Shown: positions 9,144-18,511, numbered from the stretch's first letter. The stretch is 64,000 nucleotides of DNA from Hoyosella rhizosphaerae (GCF_014643175.1 NZ_BMJH01000001.1:1215926-1279925), one strand, 5' to 3'. Numbers and translations: made by a program. Notes: a model not told the origin generated them from the letters alone.

Positions 9144-10313
9144 TCACCCCAAACCTGCCTGGGAAGACGAATTGCGGCGACGTCGCCATCCACGCTCATC
9201 TTGTGTCGCGTGCCCGTGCAGTTCCAGCATCGTAAGTGCTCTGCGTGCAGCGTCCTCGCTGACACCGACGTCGGCAGAAATTCCAGTCACCGAGTTCGCG
9301 CCGCGCAGTGGCAGCGCGTCGAAGATACGAAGCTGTTCCGCTGAGAGCCCATCGGTACATCTAGAGTCAGCCTGTTCTTGAACGCTTGGACATGTGGTCC
9401 GCGCTCCTGCACCTGTTGTCGTAATGATTTCTGACGCTGAAGTCACCAGCGTCGCTTCGCCAGTGCGGATCATCTGATTGCAACCGACAGAGGCCGCGGA
9501 TGTAACGGGGCCAGGCATTGCGACCACGGGTTTGTGGTAGATGCGCGCCCACTTCGCGGTATTGCGAGCCCCACTTCGCGCCCCAGCTTCGGTAATGACC
9601 ACCGCATCGGATAGTGCGGCGACTAGACGGTTGCGTGCAAGAAACCGAAACCTTGCTGGTCGAGTTCCAGGCGGGTATTCGGAAAGAACCATTCCGCTAC
9701 GCGCGATGTCGGCAATCAAACGTGTGTGCCCAGATGGGTAAGGACAATCAATGCCGCCAGCCAGGACTGCGACGGTTGTCCCATCTGCTCCGATCGCTGC
9801 ACGATGTGCGCACCCATCGACACCATATGCTGCCCCAGAAATGACGGTTGAGCCTCGTTGCGAAAGCTCAAAGGCAATTTCTGACGTGATGTGCTCTCCG
9901 TACGAACTGGGTGCCCTCGTACCGACGATGGCATAAGCGAAACCAGTGATGTCGGCGATGCGATGGTCACCGAGTGCCCATAACACAACTGGCGGGGCGC
10001 ACTCACTGTCATTTCGGGCCGTTTCGTGACGGCATGCTAGGAATCGAAAATGCGGCCAATCCTCGTCATCCGGCGTGACGAGCCTTCCTCCGAGTTTGTG
10101 CACAGTGGCGAGGTCTTCGGCGGAGACGTCTATGTCGCGCCGTGCTCGCGTGGGTCGATCGAGGGCAGGCGGCAGGTCACCTGCACGTATGGCGCGTGCG
10201 GCTTCTTCCGGCCCGATGAGGCGGATCAGCTCGTTGAGCGGCCACGATGGGCCTTCGACGACACGGGATAGGTACGCCCACGCGCGCAGTCGAGGTTCAG
10301 GTGTGCCAGGCAT
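9144..10313 (-). CDS. dprA: DNA-processing protein DprA
   Basis: Binds incoming single-stranded DNA and loads RecA in transformation; universal in actinobacteria, where its role is less clear. The Rossmann-like DprA core has YAIVGTRAPSSYGE, VISGAAYGVDGCAHRAA, LAGGIDCPYPSGH and RNRLVAALSDAVVITEA. A small winged-helix-like domain is at the end (about 320-389). I place the start at 10313 (MPGTPEPRLRAWAYLSRV, 389 residues) because AAGGAG lies 6 nt upstream; the longer frame to 10487 would run deep into yifB with non-conserved sequence. It is 34 nt after yifB. Confidence 0.93.
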   Translation of the reverse strand: MPGTPEPRLRAWAYLSRVVEGPSWPLNELIRLIGPEEAARAIRAGDLPPALDRPTRARRDIDVSAEDLATVHKLGGRLVTPDDEDWPHFRFLACRHETARNDSECAPPVVLWALGDHRIADITGFAYAIVGTRAPSSYGEHITSEIAFELSQRGSTVISGAAYGVDGCAHRAAIGADGTTVAVLAGGIDCPYPSGHTRLIADIARSGMVLSEYPPGTRPARFRFLARNRLVAALSDAVVITEAGARSGARNTAKWARIYHKPVVAMPGPVTSAASVGCNQMIRTGEATLVTSASEIITTTGAGARTTCPSVQEQADSRCTDGLSAEQLRIFDALPLRGANSVTGISADVGVSEDAARRALTMLELHGHATQDERGWRRRRNSSSQAGLG

Positions 10314-10347
10314 GGTTCTCCTTGGATTGTTCAGGGGGTAGCAGACG

Positions 10348-11874
10348 TTACGAGAGCAGTCGAGTGAGTGCTGTCGGCACGCGAAAAGACAGCGCTCGCT
10401 CGATGTGTTCGCAGGTGGGTACGTCCTCGTCGGCGAGGTCTGCGATGGTCCAAGCGACGCGCATGGCGCGATCCGCACCACGGGCACTCAATAGCCCTTT
10501 ACGCACCGCATCATTGATTGGCCTCCAGTCGCTGTGGCCCAATGCGTGGAAAGACCGCAATTGCGGGCCTGGGACTTCACTGTTTGTGGTGAAACCACAT
10601 TTCTGCCACCGTTGCTGGGCCCGTCGCCTTGCCTGGATCACTCGACTTCGAACAACCTGTGTACTTTCCGTGGATCTGGGGCTATTTCGGTGAACTGGCG
10701 CCGAAGTCGGCCACATTCGAACGGCGAGATCAATTCTGTCGAGCAGCGGACCAGACAGCCTCGACTGATAGCGCCGACGCATCGTTGACGTACATATGCA
10801 GGCAGCCTCGTTTGTGGCGGCGCAGCCACAGGGATTGGTGGCTAGGGCTAGAAGAAACCGTGCTGGGTAGCGGGCGACACCGCGCTTGCGGCTAATGCGC
10901 ACTTCCCCTTCCTCCAACGGTGTACGGAGCATGTCGAGTACCTGCGGTTTCAGTTCGCCGCACTCGTCGAGAAACAGGACTCCTCTGTGTGCCCGGCTGA
11001 CTGCCCCTGGCATGGCAAATCCGGCACCGCCGCCGATGAGTGACACCGCTGTGGCAGTGTGGTGCGGTGCAACAAATGGCGGGTGACTGATCAACGGAGT
11101 GTTCTTGGGTAGTTCCCCAAGCAGTGAATGTATTGCTGTAACTTCGAGCGCTTCCTCGGTGGTCAAAGGTGGTAGCAGTCCAGGCAACCGGTGGGCGAGC
11201 ATGGTCTTTCCGACGCCAGGGGCGCCTGTGAGCAGGATGGGGTGAGCCCCGGCTGCAGCGACCTCGACAGCAAATCTTGCATCCTCTTGGCCAACTACGT
11301 CGCCGAGGTCTGGGTAGCGGGGCGGTTGAGAACTTGGGATCGGTTTTGGCGCGAGCAGCGGTTCCCCGTTTTCCAATGCGCCGACAACCTGTGTAAGCGA
11401 GTGTGCGCCATGAACTGTGATGTCGGGAATGAGGGCGGCTTCCGCTAGGTTTGCGGCCGGAACGATCACCTGTGTGAAACTTGAGGATCTGGCTGCCACT
11501 ACAGCGGACAGGATGCCGCGCACTGGTCGCAGCCGTCCGTCGAGCGCGAGCTCGCCAAGAAGGGCAACATCTTTCAAGTTGGTAGAAATTGTTCCGGATG
11601 CGTTGAGGATCGCGCATGCCAATCCGAGGTCATAGTGGGAACCAATTTTTGGTAAGTCGGCGGGTGACAATGCCACCGTTGTGCGTCCCAACGGCCAGGC
11701 AAAACCGGAGTTCACAGTCGCAGCACGAACTCTGTCTCGGGCCTCGTTCAGCGTCGCATCGGGGAGTCCGACGAGGTGCATGCCAGGCAGCCCTCGTCCA
11801 ACATCCGCCTCAATTTCAACGACAGACGCCGCGAGTCCGGTAATCGCGATGGAGTAGGCGCGTCCAAGTGCCAT
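10348..11874 (-). CDS. YifB/ComM family Mg-chelatase-like AAA+ ATPase
   Basis: A 508-residue protein. The N-terminal ChlI/Lon-C-like domain (about 20-140, GLPGMHLVGLPD... and VALSPADLPKIGSHYDLGLA) precedes a Mg-chelatase-type AAA+ domain with Walker A TGAPGVGKTM and Walker B GVLFLDECGEL, plus the C-terminal lid (VRKGLLSARGADRAMRVAWTIAD). Members such as ComM are DNA helicases that promote branch migration in natural transformation. The yraN-yifB-dprA cluster fits a DNA uptake or processing role. The start ATG shares one base with the yraN stop (TGATG). Confidence 0.93.
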   Translation of the reverse strand: MALGRAYSIAITGLAASVVEIEADVGRGLPGMHLVGLPDATLNEARDRVRAATVNSGFAWPLGRTTVALSPADLPKIGSHYDLGLACAILNASGTISTNLKDVALLGELALDGRLRPVRGILSAVVAARSSSFTQVIVPAANLAEAALIPDITVHGAHSLTQVVGALENGEPLLAPKPIPSSQPPRYPDLGDVVGQEDARFAVEVAAAGAHPILLTGAPGVGKTMLAHRLPGLLPPLTTEEALEVTAIHSLLGELPKNTPLISHPPFVAPHHTATAVSLIGGGAGFAMPGAVSRAHRGVLFLDECGELKPQVLDMLRTPLEEGEVRISRKRGVARYPARFLLALATNPCGCAATNEAACICTSTMRRRYQSRLSGPLLDRIDLAVRMWPTSAPVHRNSPRSTESTQVVRSRVIQARRRAQQRWQKCGFTTNSEVPGPQLRSFHALGHSDWRPINDAVRKGLLSARGADRAMRVAWTIADLADEDVPTCEHIERALSFRVPTALTRLLS

Positions 11875-12293
11875 CAGATCACGTTTTCAAGATGAGTGAT
11901 GGTAGGTACGTCAGCGCCAGCGACAGCTTCCAAGTCGACGGCGGCGTCAACGATGATGCCGACGATGTCGAACCTCACTGTGCGCCAAGATCTGGAATGT
12001 TGACTTAGCCATAGCCGGGCAAGGTGGCGCATACGCTCAAGTTTGCGGCTGCTTACGGACTCACAAGGGTGCCCACAAGTAAGCGTGCTGCGGGTTTTCA
12101 CCTCAACGAACACGAGGGTGTCGGAATCGGCGGCGCAAACGAGGTCAAGTTCCCCATACCGACATCGCCAGTTGCGGTCGAGTAGCGTGAACCCGCGCTG
12201 CACCAGATAATTAGCAGCGATGTCTTCGCCTTTTCGCCCGAGGGTGATTTGTTGGTTCGCAAGTGTGGGTGGACGACTATGTAACGGGGGCAT
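11874..12293 (-). CDS. YraN family (UPF0102) endonuclease-fold protein
   Basis: About 139 residues with the UPF0102 pattern: LGRKGEDIAANYLVQRGF, NWRCRYGELDLVC and LVFVEVKTRS, i.e. the E-x-K/D residues of a Holliday-junction-resolvase-like nuclease fold. Biochemical role is unknown. I use the ATG at 12293 because the conserved block then begins at residue 18, as in Rv2898c; a GTG at 12353 would add 20 residues without a ribosome-binding site. It is translationally coupled to yifB. Confidence 0.88.
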   Translation of the reverse strand: MPPLHSRPPTLANQQITLGRKGEDIAANYLVQRGFTLLDRNWRCRYGELDLVCAADSDTLVFVEVKTRSTLTCGHPCESVSSRKLERMRHLARLWLSQHSRSWRTVRFDIVGIIVDAAVDLEAVAGADVPTITHLENVI

Positions 12294-12595
12294 GAAGACC
12301 GAATCTCCGGGTGTGAGCAGCGTGGTTGGCGCCACCCACTGTGCCTGGAACACGCACGTCGAGCACTAGGTTGCACGGTTGCTTGTGGATAACACCAGCT
12401 GTGGAAAACCTGGGTTCGTGCGGATCACAGAACGCTACTCCGGGAGTGTTGTGTGAAACTTATACGCAGTCGACCAGGTTTGTGGGCCGAGGACGACCCT
12501 GCATTAAACCCCCGATGTGGGGCATAGCACCTGATCTCAGCTTCGCCAGGCGCAAGGACCTAAACACTCCGTGACACCAACAGTGGAGGTATACG
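12294..12595. other. Intergenic region yraN / HAD hydrolase
   Basis: About 300 bp between divergently transcribed genes, with no supported gene. A good GGAGG (about 12582-12586) belongs to the HAD gene. Minor open frames on both strands (12326-12574 plus, 12460-12663 minus) show no recognisable protein. Confidence 0.5.
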
Positions 12596-13300
12596 GTGGC
12601 GATCGATACGCTGCTTTTCGACGTGCAGGGCACATTGCTGGACTTCTTCACACCCGTCCACAATGAAGTTTCCCACTACTTAGTTTCGAACGGGATACCT
12701 GCGTCAACTGCTGCGGAAGTGACTCGTACCTGGCGGCAGCTGTACTTCAAACACGTCGGCGACATCCAGAACCCATCGCAGAAGTGGACCAGAGTTCAGC
12801 AGGTGTATGAAACAACATTCACACCAGCATTGCGCGCACACGGGTTACCTCCCGCAACTGCAGAAACGGCGCGCGATGTTTCTCGGTGCTGGACTCGGCT
12901 TGTCCCCTGGCCCGATGTTTCCCATGGACTTGCAGATCTCCGCAGCAACGCCACAATCGCGACCCTGTCAAACACGGACATGTCGACAATGGTCCAACTC
13001 TTCAAGACCTTGGGCATCGACTGGGATGCAATTTTCACTGCCGAGTTATTTGGGGCATTTAAGCCGGAACCCGCTGTGTACTTGGGCGCGCTTCGTTTCC
13101 TTGGCGCTCGCCCGGAAAACACAGCGATGGTGGCGTCGCATGCTTACGACCTGCGTGCCGCCCGAGAACTTGGGCTAACAACCGTCTACGTTCACCGACC
13201 ACTCGAACATGGCGCCCCTGAGTTTGCTGAGAATGGCTCAAACGATGCCTTTGACCACTACGTTTCCGAGGTGGGCGACATTGTTGAACTTCTCAGGTGA
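12596..13300 (+). CDS. HAD-superfamily hydrolase (haloacid dehalogenase type II-like)
   Basis: A 234-residue protein with subfamily IA layout. Motif I is LLFDVQGTLLDF (nucleophile Asp near residue 8), a helical cap follows, motif II is TLSNTD, the motif III lysine is in FGAFKPEPAVY, and motif IV is ASHAYDLRAARELG. The DVxGT motif I and SNTD resemble L-2-haloacid dehalogenases, but many relatives are phosphatases, so the substrate is open. The start is GTG 12596 with GTGGAGG about 9 nt upstream. It is inserted between yraN and DUF2469, where mycobacteria carry other genes. Confidence 0.85.
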   Translation: MAIDTLLFDVQGTLLDFFTPVHNEVSHYLVSNGIPASTAAEVTRTWRQLYFKHVGDIQNPSQKWTRVQQVYETTFTPALRAHGLPPATAETARDVSRCWTRLVPWPDVSHGLADLRSNATIATLSNTDMSTMVQLFKTLGIDWDAIFTAELFGAFKPEPAVYLGALRFLGARPENTAMVASHAYDLRAARELGLTTVYVHRPLEHGAPEFAENGSNDAFDHYVSEVGDIVELLR

Positions 13301-13337
13301 CGGGCTTGGGTGTGGGCGAGCGACTCGGCGCAGACGG

Positions 13338-13374
13338 CCCAGCGACACCCAGCGCTGACAAGTACTGCCCAGCG
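13338..13374. repeat. CCCAGCG direct repeats
   Basis: Three copies of CCCAGCG at 13338-13344, 13348-13354 and 13368-13374, spaced 10 and 20 nt apart, the last two extended to CCCAGCGCTG. They lie in the short gap between the HAD gene and the small ORF ending at 13386. The helical spacing could suit protein binding, or this may be just another short duplication. Confidence 0.4.
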
Positions 13375-13385
13375 CTGGCCCGAAC

Positions 13386-13547
13386 CTACGTGCGACGCGA
13401 CTCACGATCCGACTGGTCGCTGCCCGCGGGCGGGTCGTTCTTTTGCCTCGGCTTCGCCCAGTTGACGCGAATGCTACTGAGCCCCTTGTTCTCCCCCACA
13501 GACACATCGAGGTCGACCAATCCGAGGAACCGCTTGTGCAACTTCAT
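13386..13547 (-). CDS. Candidate small protein downstream of DUF2469
   Basis: A 53-codon frame starting ATG 13547, 11 nt after the DUF2469 stop, with AGGA about 6 nt before the ATG. It begins MKLHKRFLGLVDLDVSVGEN and ends in a charged tail (SDQSDRESRRT). Third-codon positions are about 75-80% G or C by hand count, as expected for a real gene here. I do not recognise the family. It could be a small co-expressed protein or chance. Confidence 0.4.
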   Translation of the reverse strand: MKLHKRFLGLVDLDVSVGENKGLSSIRVNWAKPRQKNDPPAGSDQSDRESRRT

Positions 13548-13558
13548 GAGAGTTCCTG

Positions 13559-13882
13559 TCAGGAGAAGTGACTGCCGCCTGGTGGCAGGTTAATCTCAGG
13601 CTTTTCGAGTTCTTCAATGTTGACGTCTTTGAAGGTAAAGACCCGCACATGGCTAACAAACCTTGCGGGCCGGTACATGTCCCACACCCACGCATCTGAC
13701 ATGCGGACTTCGAAGTACACTTCGCCATCTGCATTCCGAGGAATGAGCTCGACCGCATTGGCAAGGTAGAAACGTCGTTCTGTTTCGACGACGTATGCGA
13801 ACTGACCTACGATGTCACGATATTCGCGGTACAGCGAGAGTTCCATCTCGGTGTCGTACTTTTCGAGATCCTCAGCGCTCAT
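13559..13882 (-). CDS. DUF2469 family protein
   Basis: A 107-residue acidic protein nearly identical in pattern to Rv2901c: MSAEDLEKYDTEMELSLYRE, YVVETERRFYLANAVELIPRN, YFEVRMSDAWVWDMYRPARF and FKDVNIEELEKPE. The family is highly conserved in actinobacteria and always near rnhB/lepB; its function is unknown. The start at 13882 is chosen because GAGGAGG is 9 nt upstream; a longer frame to 13915 adds a non-conserved MFDVSMRRTYT. Confidence 0.92.
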   Translation of the reverse strand: MSAEDLEKYDTEMELSLYREYRDIVGQFAYVVETERRFYLANAVELIPRNADGEVYFEVRMSDAWVWDMYRPARFVSHVRVFTFKDVNIEELEKPEINLPPGGSHFS

Positions 13883-13950
13883 GGTGTAGGTCCTCCTCAT
13901 TGAGACGTCGAACATGTCTTACAGCGTTCTTGTATTGCAGCGAACTTCGC

Positions 13951-14640
13951 TTACGCGTGGCCTGCGACTCGTTGACTGTACAGTGCTTGCGCGCGAGCAA
14001 CATTGGCGTACGAGCGTCGATGCTGCGCACTAGGCCCAAACTCGTTGAGGGCTTGCGTATGCGCACCGGTTGAATAGCCCTTGTGGATAGCAAAACCGTA
14101 TACTGGAAACTGTTCATCGAGTTCGATCATCGTTCGATCGCGTGTCACTTTGGCTAGGACACTCGCGGCCGCGATGCAGGCTGAGCTTGCGTCGCCCCCG
14201 ATCACGGGTAGTGACGGTGTTGGGATTCCGGGCACTCGAAACCCGTCCGTGAGCACATAGCCTGGGGTGGTGCCGAGGCCCGCCACTGCGCGTCGCATGC
14301 CATCAATATTCGCGCGGTGCACGCCTTCTTCGTCAATCTCGGCGGCCGGTATCGACACAATGTGGTAGCTCATCGCGGCACGCATGATGAGCGGGTACAA
14401 GTAGTTTCGGGTTTTTTCGCTGAGCTTCTTAGAATCGTCGAGCCCAGGTAGGCGGGTGTGTGGTGGCAGGATGCATGCCGCCACGACGAGTGGGCCCGCG
14501 CATGCGCCTCTACCTGCTTCGTCCACGCCTGCAACTGGCCCTAAACCTCGCCTGTGCAATGCCATCTCAAGAGCACGATTACCCGTGTCTTTCCGCACGA
14601 TGGCCCTGGGTGGCCACCCCATCATGAGGCCAACTGACAC
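13951..14640 (-). CDS. rnhB: Ribonuclease HII
   Basis: A 229-residue enzyme that removes ribonucleotides from DNA-RNA hybrids. The catalytic Asp-Glu pair sits in [18 protein letters not shown], followed by [18 protein letters not shown] and [21 protein letters not shown]. The start ATG 14640 lies 13 nt after the lepB stop, so lepB-rnhB-DUF2469 are probably cotranscribed. Confidence 0.96.
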   Translation of the reverse strand: MSVGLMMGWPPRAIVRKDTGNRALEMALHRRGLGPVAGVDEAGRGACAGPLVVAACILPPHTRLPGLDDSKKLSEKTRNYLYPLIMRAAMSYHIVSIPAAEIDEEGVHRANIDGMRRAVAGLGTTPGYVLTDGFRVPGIPTPSLPVIGGDASSACIAAASVLAKVTRDRTMIELDEQFPVYGFAIHKGYSTGAHTQALNEFGPSAQHRRSYANVARAQALYSQRVAGHA

Positions 14641-14653
14641 TGACGCATAGTGC

Positions 14654-15400
14654 TCACTGTGGTGTGGTTCCTACCGACTGTTGGATCTCAGGGGCGCTAA
14701 TCGACCCCCAGCGTGACGGCGGCAGGATGATCCATCGAGCTTTTCCGATTACGGAGTCGACGGGAATGGCCCCGTCAGTGACGTCGCCTATGTACCAGCG
14801 CGAGTCCTTGGAGTTGTTGCGGTTGTCCCCCATCATCCACAGGTGTTCAGCTGGGACGTCGACTGGGCCGAAGCAGCGACCGGAGCGCACAGGTGAGTCA
14901 CAGTCGAGTTGGCCTGGGACGTACGGGAAGTCGGAGCGGATGTACGGCTCATCTACTGGTGCGCCGTCCACAACGACGCTTCCTTCGTCGTCGCAACATT
15001 CGACAGTTTGACCGCCGGTTGCAATGACACGTTTAACGAGATCGTTTTCATCTGGAGGAACAATTCCGATGAACGAACCCATTTCTTGCAGTCCACGGAC
15101 AACGACGTTGCTGGAACGACTTGACACGAAATCTTCCGACCACGGTCCAGTGCCCCGGAATACGAGGACATCACCGGGTCTCGGATCGTTGAATCGGTAG
15201 CCGATTTTCTCCACCACGATACGGTCGCCGGTGCAGCCTGGGCACCCGTGCAATGTTGGTTGCATTGACTCTGAGGGGATCAGATACACGCGGGCGATGA
15301 AGGTTTGAATGAGGAAACTCAGCACCAGCGCCACAACGATAAGAATCGGCAGTTCCCGCCAGAAGGAACCCTCTTTTTCTTGCGATGATTCCTTACTCAC
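14654..15400 (-). CDS. lepB: Signal peptidase I
   Basis: A 248-residue membrane-anchored serine peptidase that removes Sec/Tat signal peptides. It has a short cytoplasmic N-terminus, one transmembrane helix (about 15-35, [18 protein letters not shown]), the catalytic serine in [11 protein letters not shown], the catalytic lysine in [12 protein letters not shown] and the signature [11 protein letters not shown]. Two CxxC-like pairs (GCPGCTGD and ECCDDE) are visible, as in some actinobacterial homologues. Confidence 0.96.
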   Translation of the reverse strand: MSKESSQEKEGSFWRELPILIVVALVLSFLIQTFIARVYLIPSESMQPTLHGCPGCTGDRIVVEKIGYRFNDPRPGDVLVFRGTGPWSEDFVSSRSSNVVVRGLQEMGSFIGIVPPDENDLVKRVIATGGQTVECCDDEGSVVVDGAPVDEPYIRSDFPYVPGQLDCDSPVRSGRCFGPVDVPAEHLWMMGDNRNNSKDSRWYIGDVTDGAIPVDSVIGKARWIILPPSRWGSISAPEIQQSVGTTPQ

Positions 15401-15446
15401 AGGATCCTGCCGATCTTTGTCGCTCGTCTCGCGCTACGCTTCGTCG

Positions 15447-15484
15447 ACTTGCACGAGCTAAGGGTCAACTTGCACGAGCTAAGG
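15447..15484. repeat. 17-bp direct repeat, 21-nt period
   Basis: ACTTGCACGAGCTAAGG occurs at 15447-15463 and 15468-15484, separated by 4 nt. It lies between rplS and lepB, about 50-85 nt upstream of the lepB start. The two-helical-turn spacing could place two protein-binding sites on the same DNA face. Confidence 0.6.
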
Positions 15485-15547
15485 CTGCCTTCGGGGACGG
15501 TCACGTGACTAGGTTAGCCAGGATTACCCCGAAATCTGTGCAGACGC

Positions 15548-15889
15548 TCAGCGCTTTTCTTTGATCTTCGCAGCTTTACCGCGGAGGTCGCGCAAGTAGT
15601 ACAACTTCGCACGACGTACTGCACCACGGGTGACAACGTCGATCTTGGCGATGTTGGGGCTGTGGAGTGGGAATGTACGTTCCACACCAACGCCGAACGA
15701 GACCTTACGAACGGTGAAGGTTTGGCGTACGCCTCCGCCGGAACGGCGAATGACAACGCCCTTGAAGATCTGGATACGTTCTTTGGAACCTTCGATAACC
15801 TTGACGTGCACTTCTAGAGTGTCACCGGCACGGAAATCTGGCAGGTCGTCGCGCAGGGACTTGGCGTCAAGAAAGTCCAGTGTGTTCAT
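15548..15889 (-). CDS. rplS: 50S ribosomal protein L19
   Basis: A 113-residue L19 at the subunit interface. The L19 signature [20 protein letters not shown] and the N-terminal [17 protein letters not shown] are intact. It lies upstream of lepB, as in mycobacteria. The start codon lies inside a 10-bp tandem duplication (15881-15900) that creates a second, out-of-frame ATG 10 nt upstream. Confidence 0.97.
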   Translation of the reverse strand: MNTLDFLDAKSLRDDLPDFRAGDTLEVHVKVIEGSKERIQIFKGVVIRRSGGGVRQTFTVRKVSFGVGVERTFPLHSPNIAKIDVVTRGAVRRAKLYYLRDLRGKAAKIKEKR

Positions 15890-15900
15890 ATGTGTTCATT
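15881..15900 (-). repeat. 10-bp tandem duplication spanning the rplS start codon
   Basis: TGTGTTCATA (15881-15890) is followed by TGTGTTCATT (15891-15900). On the minus strand each copy carries an ATG. The upstream ATG (15899) reads 10 codons before a TGA inside rplS; the downstream ATG (15889) is the true L19 start. The ribosome-binding site GAGGAA overlaps the upstream ATG. Confidence 0.7.
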
Positions 15901-16062
15901 TCCTCGCGTTTTCGCGTTATGAGTAGAGGAACCGAGTGGCATCGCTTTTCGTCTGTCGCTGCTGCTCGTCTGGTTCATACCCCTTAGTGCGTGCCATGGA
16001 CCGCAAGCGGTTACAGGCAACCTTGACATCATGCCAGAAAGAATCAGGGGTGAAAAATCGGT

Positions 16063-18492
16063 TTAACTTTTCCCTTTGTACCCTGCGCGACGTAACGCAT
16101 CTGCCAACGCACCTTGCTCAGGGCCCCGTCCTTCACGCCTCGCGGACTGCGACTGCGGTTGCCCAGCACTTGGTTTACTGGGGTTTGGTTTACTGGCACG
16201 CGCGTTGCTGGGTACACGTTTCGGCTTTGTAGATTGAAAGCCAGCACCTGTCGACTCGGGTGATTTGTTGTCGACATCGTCATCGAGCCGGAGGGTCAAA
16301 CCAATTCGATTGCGTGCCACATCAACACTGGTGACTTTGACCTTAACGACGTCTCCTGATCGCACGATCTCTCTGGGATCCGACACGAACTTGTTGGCCA
16401 TCGCTGACACATGTACCAGCCCATCTTGGTGCACACCGATATCAACGAAGGCCCCGAATGCCGCAACATTGGTGACGGAACCTTCAAGCACCATCCCTGG
16501 CCTGAGATCTGAGACCTTCTCAATGCCCTCAGCAAACGTCGCGGCAGCAAACTCCGGTCGTGGATCACGCCCTGGCTTATCGAGTTCAGCAAGGATGTCA
16601 GTAATGGTGGGGACACCGAAGGTGTCGTCAACTAATGCTGCGGCGTCCACTTCCGAGAGCGCCCGCGTATTACCGATGAGTTCCTTGATACTAAGACCGC
16701 ATTTCGACATGATGCGTCGCACCACGGGATATGCCTCCGGGTGCACCGAACTGGCATCGAGCGGATCGTCCCCGTCAGCGATTCGCAAAAACCCCGCGCA
16801 TTGCTCGAATGCTTTGGGTCCAAGCCTAGGAACATTCTTCAGCGCTGACCGCTTGCGGAAAGCTCCGTGCTCGTCCCGATAGGCGACGATATTTTCCGCC
16901 AACGTGGTGGTGATGCCCGAAACTCTGGCCAAGAGCGGCGCTGAGGCCATATTCGCGTCGACACCGACCGCGTTCACGGCGTCCTCAACTACAGCATCGA
17001 GTGAACGCTCAAGGAGCGATTCAGATATGTCGTGCTGATACTGACCTACCCCAAGTGACTTGGGGTCGATCTTGACTAGTTCGGCGAGCGGATCTTGCAA
17101 TCGACGAGCGATCGAGACTGCGCCGCGTAGTGAAACGTCTAGGTCGGGAAGTTCCTTGCTGGCATACGACGACGCCGAATACACGGATGCGCCAGCTTCG
17201 GAGACAACGATCTTAGTGAGTGATCTATCTGCAACTTTTTTTACAAGTTCAGCGGCAAGCGCGTCAGTCTCTCGAGACGCAGTTCCGTTTCCAATCGCAA
17301 TGAGATCCACATTGTGCTTCTTCACCAGTGACGAGAGTGTCGTTACGGCTTGGTCCCACTGGCCTTGCGGCTTATGCGGGTATACGGCGACGGTGTCGAG
17401 GACTTTGCCGGTCTGATCTACTACCGCAACCTTCACACCAGTTCTGTATGCCGGATCGAGCCCCATCGTCGTCCGGGGTCCAGCAGGCGCCGCAAGTAGG
17501 AGATCGCGAACATTGTTGGAAAAGACGTCAACAGCGTCTCGTTCGGCTCGTTGCCGTATCCGCCCGCGGATGTCGAGGCTAGCGCTGACGAACAGTTTCG
17601 TCTTCCAGGCCCAGCGAACAGTATCGCCTAGCCACTTGTCCCCTGGCCTGCCACGTTGCTCTACTCCGAGCTTCGCAGCGATCATGCTTTCGTACACGGA
17701 AACAACTGGCGCCGATTCGGCTGATTTTGGTTCCGGGTCGAAGGTGAGCGAGAGTATGCCCTCCTTTTCACCGCGTAAGAGCGCGAGAACGCGATGCGAG
17801 GGCAGCCGTGTGAAGGATTCGGCGAAGTCGAAGTAGTCGGAGTACTTCGCCCCCGACTCTTCCATCCCCTTCTTTGCCGTTGAGACTATGCGGCCCCGTT
17901 TCCACAGAGATTCTCGGATCGCGCCAACGAGGTCTGCGTCTTCCGAAACACGTTCAACCACAATTGATCGTGCACCGTCGAGCGCCTCAGCAGCATCGTT
18001 AATGTTTTTTGTGGGGTCGATGAACTGGCGCGCAAATTCATCGGGATTAAGGTTTGGGTTCTCAAGAAGTGCATTGGCCAGTGGTTCGAGGCCAGCTTCA
18101 CGAGCAATCTGAGCTTTGGTGCGCCGTTTAGGTTTGAAAGGAAGATAGATGTCCTCAAGCCTGGACTTTGTGTCGGCTTGATTGATCTGCTGCGCCACCT
18201 CATCGGTGAGCGCTCCCTGCGCAGCAATCGATTCCAGGATGCTTGCTCGCCTGTCATCAAGATCCCGTAAGTACCGGAGCCGTTCATCGAGCTCACGGAG
18301 CTGGGCGTCGTCGAGACCACCCGTAACTTCCTTGCGGTAACGGGCCACGAATGGAACGGTCGATCCTCCGTCGAGAAGCCCGATTGCCGCAGCTACTTGC
18401 CATTCCGCGACGCGGAGTTCTTCAGCGATTCGTTGGGATACAGGCTTCACAGCAGTAGTCACAGCGGGCAGAGTACCGCGCAAGTCCGACAA
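16063..18492 (-). CDS. Tex family S1 RNA-binding protein
   Basis: A protein of about 800 residues with the full Tex architecture: N-terminal helical region (QRIAEELRVAEWQVAAAIGLLDGG, TVPFVARYRKEVTGGL), YqgF/RNase H-like domain (TTMGLDPAYRTGVKVAVVD), helix-hairpin-helix modules (about 480-560, VGVDANMASAPLL) and a C-terminal S1 domain (PGMVLEGSVTNVAAFGAFVDIGVHQDGLVH). Tex binds nucleic acids and influences transcription and virulence in other bacteria. The Ser/Pro/Lys/Gln-rich tail contains a 5-residue in-frame duplication (SKPNPSKP). TTG 18492 opens the frame; GTG at 18462 or 18450 is as plausible a start. Confidence 0.92.
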   Translation of the reverse strand: MSDLRGTLPAVTTAVKPVSQRIAEELRVAEWQVAAAIGLLDGGSTVPFVARYRKEVTGGLDDAQLRELDERLRYLRDLDDRRASILESIAAQGALTDEVAQQINQADTKSRLEDIYLPFKPKRRTKAQIAREAGLEPLANALLENPNLNPDEFARQFIDPTKNINDAAEALDGARSIVVERVSEDADLVGAIRESLWKRGRIVSTAKKGMEESGAKYSDYFDFAESFTRLPSHRVLALLRGEKEGILSLTFDPEPKSAESAPVVSVYESMIAAKLGVEQRGRPGDKWLGDTVRWAWKTKLFVSASLDIRGRIRQRAERDAVDVFSNNVRDLLLAAPAGPRTTMGLDPAYRTGVKVAVVDQTGKVLDTVAVYPHKPQGQWDQAVTTLSSLVKKHNVDLIAIGNGTASRETDALAAELVKKVADRSLTKIVVSEAGASVYSASSYASKELPDLDVSLRGAVSIARRLQDPLAELVKIDPKSLGVGQYQHDISESLLERSLDAVVEDAVNAVGVDANMASAPLLARVSGITTTLAENIVAYRDEHGAFRKRSALKNVPRLGPKAFEQCAGFLRIADGDDPLDASSVHPEAYPVVRRIMSKCGLSIKELIGNTRALSEVDAAALVDDTFGVPTITDILAELDKPGRDPRPEFAAATFAEGIEKVSDLRPGMVLEGSVTNVAAFGAFVDIGVHQDGLVHVSAMANKFVSDPREIVRSGDVVKVKVTSVDVARNRIGLTLRLDDDVDNKSPESTGAGFQSTKPKRVPSNARASKPNPSKPSAGQPQSQSARREGRGPEQGALADALRRAGYKGKS
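16171..16196. repeat. 15-nt period repeat in the Tex C-terminal coding region
   Basis: TGGTTTACTGG occurs at 16171-16181 and 16186-16196, a period of exactly five codons. It encodes the SKPNPSKP duplication in the disordered Tex tail. Confidence 0.6.
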
Positions 18493-18511
18493 GGTTGAAC
18501 ATCACTCGCCG

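Noticed and set aside
10314-10487. N-terminal extension of dprA into yifB
   Set aside because: A strong ribosome-binding site precedes ATG 10313, and the extension is read from yifB coding sequence.
13297-13593. 98-codon plus-strand frame after the HAD gene
   Set aside because: Low-complexity sequence without a ribosome-binding site, running into the end of DUF2469 on the opposite strand.
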